From DASYXZ01 sp035946625 (GTDB lineage: Bacteria > Acidobacteriota > Terriglobia > UBA7540), in the NCBI GenBank assembly GCA_035946625.1, contig DASYZE010000075.1:1-64000 (forward strand): DNA of 64,000 bases. Direction: 5' to 3'. Shown here piece by piece: positions 59,281 through 64,000 of the stretch. The first letter of the stretch is position 1; each line of letters opens with the position of its first letter. The translations under genes and the position numbers were made by a program. Under the pieces are notes generated by a model. The model saw only the letters and a list, made by a program, of their open reading frames with translations. It ran no database searches and had not been told where the DNA came from.

Positions 59281-60314
59281 GTTCTTCCCCGGATTCCACC
59301 ATCAAAAGTTTTATCGCCCGCCTGCCCAAAGTGGAATTGCACCTTCATCTCGAGGGCAGCATCCGGCCGGACACCCTGCGCGAACTGGCGCGCGCCAAAG
59401 GCCGCCTTCATCAGGAAACCGAGGCTTGGATTGAAAAACGCGTGCGCACAAATTTCCATTACCGCAGCCCGCAGGAATTCCTGGAAGCGTTCAAGCTCTT
59501 GACGTTGCTGCTCGACACACCCCAGGACTACGCGCTGGCGACTGCGCGATTGTGCGAATGGCTGGCGCAACAAAACGTGAAATACGCGGAGGTTACACTT
59601 TCCGCCGGGGTTATTTTATGGAAAAAGCAGGATGTGGAAGCCATCTTTGAGGCCATCCTGCAGGCGGCGCGCGAAGCGGAGGAGCGACTGGGTTTGCGTC
59701 TGCGATGGATTTTTGATGCCATCCGCCATTTCGGCGCCGAGCGCGGGCGGCAGGTGGTCGCCTGCGCGCATCGCTTTCGCTCACAGGGCGTGGTGGCTTT
59801 TGGAATTGGAGGAGACGAGCAGCGCGGTCCGGCGGAGCTTTTTGCGGAGGTCTACCGCGAGGCGCGCGACCTGGGCCTGCACCTCACGGCGCACGCGGGC
59901 GAATCTGCCGGGCCGGAAAGCATTCGCGCCGCCGTTGAGTTGTTGGGCGCCGAGCGCATTGGCCACGGACTGAGCGCGGTCCGCGATCCCTCCGTAATGT
60001 CACTACTTCGCGAGCGCCGCATTCCGCTGGAAGTTTGCCCCACCAGCAACGTGTGTACCGGCCTGGTGCCTTCGTTCCAAGAGCACCCGTTGCCTGCGTT
60101 TCTGGAGGCTGGATTGGTGGTTACGCTGAATTCGGACGACCCGGGTTTGTTCGGAACCAGCTTGGTAAACGAGTTCGAATTGGCCGCCGCGCATTTTGGC
60201 TTAACCCCCCGGCAGCTTGCCCGGATTTCCGAAAACGCGATTCGCGCGTCGTTTTTGCCAGTGAGCGAAAAGGAAATCCTTTTGAACGAACTTAATTCCG
60301 CAACGATGGCGTGA
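59277..60314 (+). CDS. add: Adenosine deaminase
   Basis: A 345-residue amidohydrolase. The zinc and catalytic motifs are ELHLHLEGS (22-24 His pair), HAGES, GHGLSAV and NSDDPGLFGT, which together identify adenosine deaminase (or an adenine/adenosine-type relative). It converts adenosine to inosine. The ATG at 59277 overlaps the preceding stop codon as ATGA, so the two genes are translationally coupled. With an exported nuclease-like partner, nucleoside salvage is plausible. Confidence 0.92.
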   Translation: MSSSPDSTIKSFIARLPKVELHLHLEGSIRPDTLRELARAKGRLHQETEAWIEKRVRTNFHYRSPQEFLEAFKLLTLLLDTPQDYALATARLCEWLAQQNVKYAEVTLSAGVILWKKQDVEAIFEAILQAAREAEERLGLRLRWIFDAIRHFGAERGRQVVACAHRFRSQGVVAFGIGGDEQRGPAELFAEVYREARDLGLHLTAHAGESAGPESIRAAVELLGAERIGHGLSAVRDPSVMSLLRERRIPLEVCPTSNVCTGLVPSFQEHPLPAFLEAGLVVTLNSDDPGLFGTSLVNEFELAAAHFGLTPRQLARISENAIRASFLPVSEKEILLNELNSATMA

Positions 60315-60325
60315 GGGGCGGGTCT

Positions 60326-61810
60326 CTATCGGGAAGTAGCAGTGGCCGGCGGCCGCGCCAGTTCTGCACGCACCTTACCTTCCACCTGTGGTTCGAAAGT
60401 CGCCGGGTCCATGCCCTCCTCGCGAAAAACCACCTGGCCCTGGCGGTCAAGGATCAGAAGAGTGGGCAAGGCCGTCACGTCCAGGAAATGGTCCAGGCCC
60501 TGGGCGTACGCCACCGGAATCTTCCACTCTTCTTCCTTCACAAAATTGGGAACGCCGGACCGGTCTTCGTCCACGTTCACGGCCAGAAAGGCCGCCGCCG
60601 GTTGGTTGCTAAACGCCTGGAGCACCCGCTCGAGTGCTCTGCCTTCCATGCGGCACGGCCCGCACCACGTGGCCCAGAAGTCCATCACCAGGACGCGGCC
60701 GCGAAAATCCGCCAGGCGCACCGCGGAGCCGTCCAGCCGCTGGAGCACGAATTGCAGCGGGTCATTGAGAGCGGCATTGGGCTGGCCGTAGTCCTGATAG
60801 CGCGATTTCAGCGAGCCGCTCAACTGGTCGTAGCGGGCAAGGATCATATCGCCAAGGCCTTTTTCAGTTTTGTTTTTTGCGACGTAGGCGCTGCCCACTT
60901 TTCTCCGCAATTCCTCGCGGTGCGCCGGATCCGCGGACTTATCCGGAAAAGCAAACGCGGTGACGAAAAAATCCAGGGCGCGATCGCCATCGCCCTTGGT
61001 CGCGGCCAGGTCGCCCAGCCTCTCGGCCACCTGGGAGGTGGGATAGGCGGAGTAACTCTTTGCATAATCGGCAAACGCCTTATCGTTCTCGCCCGACTTG
61101 GCGTAAACCTTCCCGCGCATCAGGTAGCCCGTGGCGCGCATTAAGGCGGTGGTCTCCTGCCAGCGCTCTTCGGGAATATCGGGAGACTTAGACGTCACGG
61201 CCAATTTCTCCGCGTGGTCTATAAATCGAGTGGCGTAAACGGCGGCACGCGCCAGGCTGGCCGCATCGTTTTCACGGTCGAGCAACTCGACCAGCGAAGA
61301 AAGCAGGCTGGGATCTTCGGGATGAATCTCCAGCAGCTTTTCCGCGTAAGTCTCGGCGGTGCGAGGATCGTTGGCCTGGAGCGCCTGCCGATAGATGGTC
61401 CGCAAAACCGCCTCGCGCCGCAGGCTCTGAGGAAACTGCTCGAGAAAATGCTCGAGATTTTTAATGAGGGCCTGCGGGTTGCGTTCCGCGGAGTTCACGG
61501 CCAGGTCCAGTGCTGCTGCTTCTTCTTCCGCGGGTGTTCGGGGGGTGGCCGCCTTGGGCGGCTGCGCCGGGTATGATAGGGGCGGAGATGGCGCTTGCTG
61601 CCCGCCGGCAGGCGCGGCTTGGCCAGTGGCACCGGCGTTGCCAGCAGGAGGAGCCCCGCTGGGAGCCGTTCCAGTTTGCGGAGTTTGCGCCCACACCAAG
61701 AGCGGCATCGCAAGGCCGATGGCGACACTGAAGATCGCCACCATGACGGACAACACACCCCTTCTTAAGTTTTGCCGAACAGTTCGAATCAAGTTTCCCG
61801 CCTCTCCCAA
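60326..61810 (-). CDS. TlpA-like thioredoxin-domain protein with TPR-like region
   Basis: A protein of up to 494 residues; the frame begins at a TTG (61810), and a TTG at 61792 after GGGAGAGGCGGG is also possible. A signal or anchor helix (LSVMVAIFSVAIGLAMPLLV) precedes a Pro/Ala/Gly-rich linker, then TPR-like helical repeats to about 340 and a TlpA/ResA-type thioredoxin domain with MDFWATWCGPCRMEGRA (CxxC pair) at about 375-391. It likely reduces or isomerises thiols in the periplasm. It converges with the deaminase gene with an 11-base gap. Confidence 0.85.
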   Translation of the reverse strand: MGEAGNLIRTVRQNLRRGVLSVMVAIFSVAIGLAMPLLVWAQTPQTGTAPSGAPPAGNAGATGQAAPAGGQQAPSPPLSYPAQPPKAATPRTPAEEEAAALDLAVNSAERNPQALIKNLEHFLEQFPQSLRREAVLRTIYRQALQANDPRTAETYAEKLLEIHPEDPSLLSSLVELLDRENDAASLARAAVYATRFIDHAEKLAVTSKSPDIPEERWQETTALMRATGYLMRGKVYAKSGENDKAFADYAKSYSAYPTSQVAERLGDLAATKGDGDRALDFFVTAFAFPDKSADPAHREELRRKVGSAYVAKNKTEKGLGDMILARYDQLSGSLKSRYQDYGQPNAALNDPLQFVLQRLDGSAVRLADFRGRVLVMDFWATWCGPCRMEGRALERVLQAFSNQPAAAFLAVNVDEDRSGVPNFVKEEEWKIPVAYAQGLDHFLDVTALPTLLILDRQGQVVFREEGMDPATFEPQVEGKVRAELARPPATATSR

Positions 61811-62038
61811 TTCATCAGACAGAACTCAGTCAGCGGTCGAAAAAGAATGGTGCCAACAATATTACACCAGATTGAGAACTGAATCTCTCTGCCATTGCCT
61901 GCCTTCCGCCCCCGGGAACTTCCAGTTGCAGTTGGGTATTTGACATGAACCTTGCTTGCAACTAAGATGCCCGTCCGTTGAGCAAGGCATTCCACCGGCG
62001 CTCGACACTCTCACAAGAAAGATTTGCGGAGGAGCGAG

Positions 62039-62884
62039 ATGAAAACCCGGCTGTTCATGACCACTCTCATTGGGGGTATCGCATTGAGTGTATCCGGCCT
62101 TGCGGCGCCGCCGGCGACCGACTTCAAAGCGCTGATGCGGAAAACTTTGGACGCCTGGGAGACTCTGGACCCGGCCAACGCGGCGCCGTTCTACGCCCAG
62201 GAGGCGGACAACGTGTACTTCGATGTTGCGCCTCTTCGATACAACGGTTGGGCGGAGTATGCGGCGGGCGTGAGCACAAATTATCCTGACTTGGCCTCAG
62301 TCAAGTTTACTCTGAGCGACGTGAGCATCCACCCGCACGGCAATCTTGCCTGGGCCACGGCCGACCTTCACTTTGACATGAAGACCAAGAGCGGAGCGGC
62401 AAAATCGCTGGATGGCCGGTGGACGTTGATCTGGGAGAAGCGCGGCCGCGGTTGGCTGATCGTCCACGAGCACGTTTCCGTGCCCCTGGCTTCGCCGCCG
62501 AGCACCGTAGGACAATCGCTATACCAACGGCTGGGCGGGTATGACGCGCTGGCCGCGGTGGCGGACAACTTTATCCCCCGCTTGGTAAAGGACCCGCAAC
62601 TGGGAAAGTACTTCGTCGGCCACAGCACCGACTCCCTTCACCGCATCCGCCAATTGATGGTGGAGCAGTTGTGTGGGGCCACGGGCGGCCCGTGCTTTTA
62701 CCTGGGCCGGTCAATGAAGACGGCGCACGCCGGAATGGGTATCACGGACGACGAGTGGGATGTCGCCGTGGACCACTTCATTGAGGCCATGATGCAGCTC
62801 AAAGTCCCGGACAAAGAACGGGATGAAATGTTGACCGTGGTGGCCAGCCTCAAGAAAGACATTGTGATTTCCGCCGGCCAGTAG
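62039..62884 (+). CDS. Exported fusion of SnoaL-like domain and truncated haemoglobin
   Basis: A 281-residue protein. The ATG at 62039 follows GCGGAGGAGCGAG and opens a signal peptide (TTLIGGIALSVSGLAA). Residues about 33-150 form an NTF2/SnoaL-like domain (FKALMRKTLDAWETLDP ... WTLIWEKRGRGWLIVHEH). Residues about 163-281 form a group I truncated haemoglobin (SLYQRLGGYDALAAVADNF) with the proximal His likely at 230 in MKTAHAGMGI. The fusion is unusual; the haem domain would bind oxygen or NO in the periplasm. It stands alone, with the ATTCCCGC repeats downstream. Confidence 0.88.
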   Translation: MKTRLFMTTLIGGIALSVSGLAAPPATDFKALMRKTLDAWETLDPANAAPFYAQEADNVYFDVAPLRYNGWAEYAAGVSTNYPDLASVKFTLSDVSIHPHGNLAWATADLHFDMKTKSGAAKSLDGRWTLIWEKRGRGWLIVHEHVSVPLASPPSTVGQSLYQRLGGYDALAAVADNFIPRLVKDPQLGKYFVGHSTDSLHRIRQLMVEQLCGATGGPCFYLGRSMKTAHAGMGITDDEWDVAVDHFIEAMMQLKVPDKERDEMLTVVASLKKDIVISAGQ

Positions 62885-62939
62885 TTCCGTATTTTTTTGT
62901 GGTGGCGTCGTTTGCTGGTCGGGGGCGCTCCCCCCTGAC

Positions 62940-63023
62940 GTCATTCCCGCGAAAGCGGGAATCCACTCCACAAGCCATTGGAAATGCGACCACGAAGTGG
63001 ATTCCCGCTTTCGCGGGAATGAC
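62940..63023. repeat. Inverted pair of ATTCCCGCGAAAGCGGGAAT-type repeats, copy B
   Basis: Two 26-base copies in opposite orientation (62940-62965 and 62998-63023), matching the pair at 39673-39760 in arms, order and spacing (84 versus 88 bases). Marks a dispersed composite element. Confidence 0.75.
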
Positions 63024-63131
63024 CCGCCGCGCCGGAATTCGAAAGGGATACGATTCCGAGTGACGCCCCCACATAATTTTTGCTTGACGAGCTGCCAGAC
63101 TCCATGTTAAGTTTGCTTCTTTAAAGGTGAT

Positions 63132-63241
63132 GCGAACAAGCTACAAGCCGATGCAGGGATGGGCCGCGATGCGGATGTGTTGTTGTACTCCGTTCGTTAG
63201 CGGCGCTTTGCATTCGGAGATAACCGGCTTGTAGATTTCGC
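63132..63241 (+). ncRNA. Candidate structured leader RNA of the reductase gene
   Basis: A closing stem GCGAA/TTCGC (63132-63136 and 63237-63241) and CTACAAGCCG/CGGCTTGTAG (63141-63150 and 63225-63234), followed inward by ATGCA/TGCAT, brings distant segments together. Inside are smaller hairpins (CCGC-GAT-GCGG, CCG...CGG). A terminator follows at 63263-63297 and then the gene. This layout fits a riboswitch or attenuator, but it does not match a class I can name. Confidence 0.55.
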
Positions 63242-63262
63242 AACCAAGTTCTTATCCCGATA

Positions 63263-63297
63263 GCCCGCTGACGGATTAACCGTGAGCGGGCTTTTTT
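63263..63297 (+). terminator. Rho-independent terminator in the leader
   Basis: A stem GCCCGCT/AGCGGGC enclosing ACGG-ATTAA-CCGT, followed by six T residues. It lies upstream of the reductase ATG, so it is most likely an attenuation device; alternatively it ends an independent small RNA. Confidence 0.85.
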
Positions 63298-63387
63298 ATT
63301 TTCCGGGCACGGTGTTGGGAAGAATCGTTCAGAGACGGGATGGCGGGAAGACGGGCAAATTTTTCGAGGAAAGGCCAGAGGAAAACA

Positions 63388-64000
63388 ATGGGAATAGCCA
63401 TCGCAAACCACTTGGAGATCGCGGAATCGTTGGCCGGGCGGCATCCGCGGGAGATTCTGGAGTTCGCCCTGCGCGAGTACTCGTCGCGGGTGGCCATCAG
63501 CTTCAGCGGTTCGGGCAGCGCGGCGCTGATTGATATGGCGTCAAAAATCTTCGGGAAGGGCTCGCTCGATGATGCCCCCTTTCGGGTTTTCACCCTGGAT
63601 ACAGGGCGGCTGCACGCCGAGACTTATCAGTTCATCGACAAGATGCGGGAACGCTACCGCATTCCGATTGAAATCTATTTTCCCCAGCCGGAAGCAGTGG
63701 AGAAACTGGTTCGAGAGAAAGGCTTGTTTTCGTTTTACCGCGACGGCCACCAGGAGTGCTGCGGTATCCGCAAGGTGGAGCCTCTGCGGCGCGCTCTCTC
63801 GACGCTCGATGCGTGGATTACCGGCCAGCGGCGCGACCAGAGCCCGTGGACGCGGAACGAACTGCCCGCGGTGCAGGGCGACCCCACCCACTCGACGCCG
63901 GACCACGAGTTGGTGAAATTCAATCCTCTGGCCAACTGGACTTCAGACCAGATTTGGTCCTACATCCGTGAAAACGATGTTCCTTACAACGCGCTCCACG
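63388..64000 (+). CDS. cysH: APS/PAPS reductase, CysH family (runs off window)
   Basis: The first 204 codons of an assimilatory sulfonucleotide reductase. The ATG at 63388 follows AGAGGAAAAC. FTLDTGRLHAETYQFIDK, the CCGIRKVEPL pair and ITGQRRDQSPWTR are diagnostic; the CC pair predicts a [4Fe-4S] APS-type enzyme, whose second Cys pair would be beyond the window. The nucleotide loop reads SGSGSAALIDMA where GAED is usual, a notable change. It reduces activated sulfate to sulfite for cysteine synthesis. Its leader with terminator suggests control by a metabolite. Confidence 0.88.
   Translation, partial: MGIAIANHLEIAESLAGRHPREILEFALREYSSRVAISFSGSGSAALIDMASKIFGKGSLDDAPFRVFTLDTGRLHAETYQFIDKMRERYRIPIEIYFPQPEAVEKLVREKGLFSFYRDGHQECCGIRKVEPLRRALSTLDAWITGQRRDQSPWTRNELPAVQGDPTHSTPDHELVKFNPLANWTSDQIWSYIRENDVPYNALH

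Overview
The window looks like chromosomal DNA from a member of the Acidobacteriota, probably a soil lineage. I infer this from GC-rich coding DNA and a typical mix of genes: very large secreted FG-GAP and choice-of-anchor D surface proteins, a CusABC-type metal efflux operon, GMC oxidoreductases with a gluconate-dehydrogenase subunit 3, a Ser/Thr kinase with a TolB-like output domain, DinB proteins and carboxypeptidase-regulatory-like proteins. I see no rRNA, tRNA, phage, transposase or CRISPR array. About forty-five protein genes are supported.

Layout. 1-5.1 kb: secreted proteins on the minus strand, with two paralogues of one tail-fibre-like family (one cut by the window edge) flanking an unrelated secreted protein. 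6-8.6 kb: an APC permease and a PuuB-like FAD oxidoreductase, probably for amine or amino-acid breakdown. 8.8-16.5 kb: a five-gene minus-strand metal-efflux operon (Cys-rich exported protein, PH-like exported protein, TolC-type channel, CusB-like adaptor, CusA-like RND pump) preceded by a decayed small gene and a pair of CRP/FNR-like sites. 17-24.8 kb: exported double-VOC protein, Ser/Thr kinase, TPR membrane protein pair, a sigma-54 activator, and a promoter region with further CRP-like sites in front of a candidate small RNA and a small membrane protein. 25-44.5 kb: two giant surface proteins bracketing a heme-b membrane protein, M61 peptidase, MFS exporter, two DinB proteins, a cupin and a lipoprotein phosphoesterase. 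44.7-45.3 kb: an array of 88-bp tandem repeats. 45.7-53.8 kb: two GMC oxidoreductases, Tat-exported gluconate-dehydrogenase subunit 3, pyrR, a CYTH enzyme, a ROK protein and an SDR. 53.8-64 kb: orphan VapB-like antitoxin, UvrD/PcrA helicase, APC permease, S1/P1-type nuclease, adenosine deaminase, TlpA-like thioredoxin, an exported SnoaL-truncated-haemoglobin fusion, and a leader RNA with terminator in front of an APS/PAPS reductase that runs off the end.

The most unusual signal is a set of inverted repeats built of degenerate heptamers. One pair, two identical 31-nt arms, encloses a single four-helix-bundle (23S rRNA intervening-sequence-type) gene and overlaps the stop codons of both neighbouring genes, which looks like a small mobile cassette. 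Gene-less hairpins of the same heptamer architecture lie at about 30.1 and 49.9 kb and, in frame, inside the cusA-like gene. I suggest, as inference, that these are related elements. Other points of interest are the tandem CRP-like sites placed 41.5 bp from plausible start points, the 88-bp array, and the candidate structured RNAs at 24.1 and 63.1 kb.
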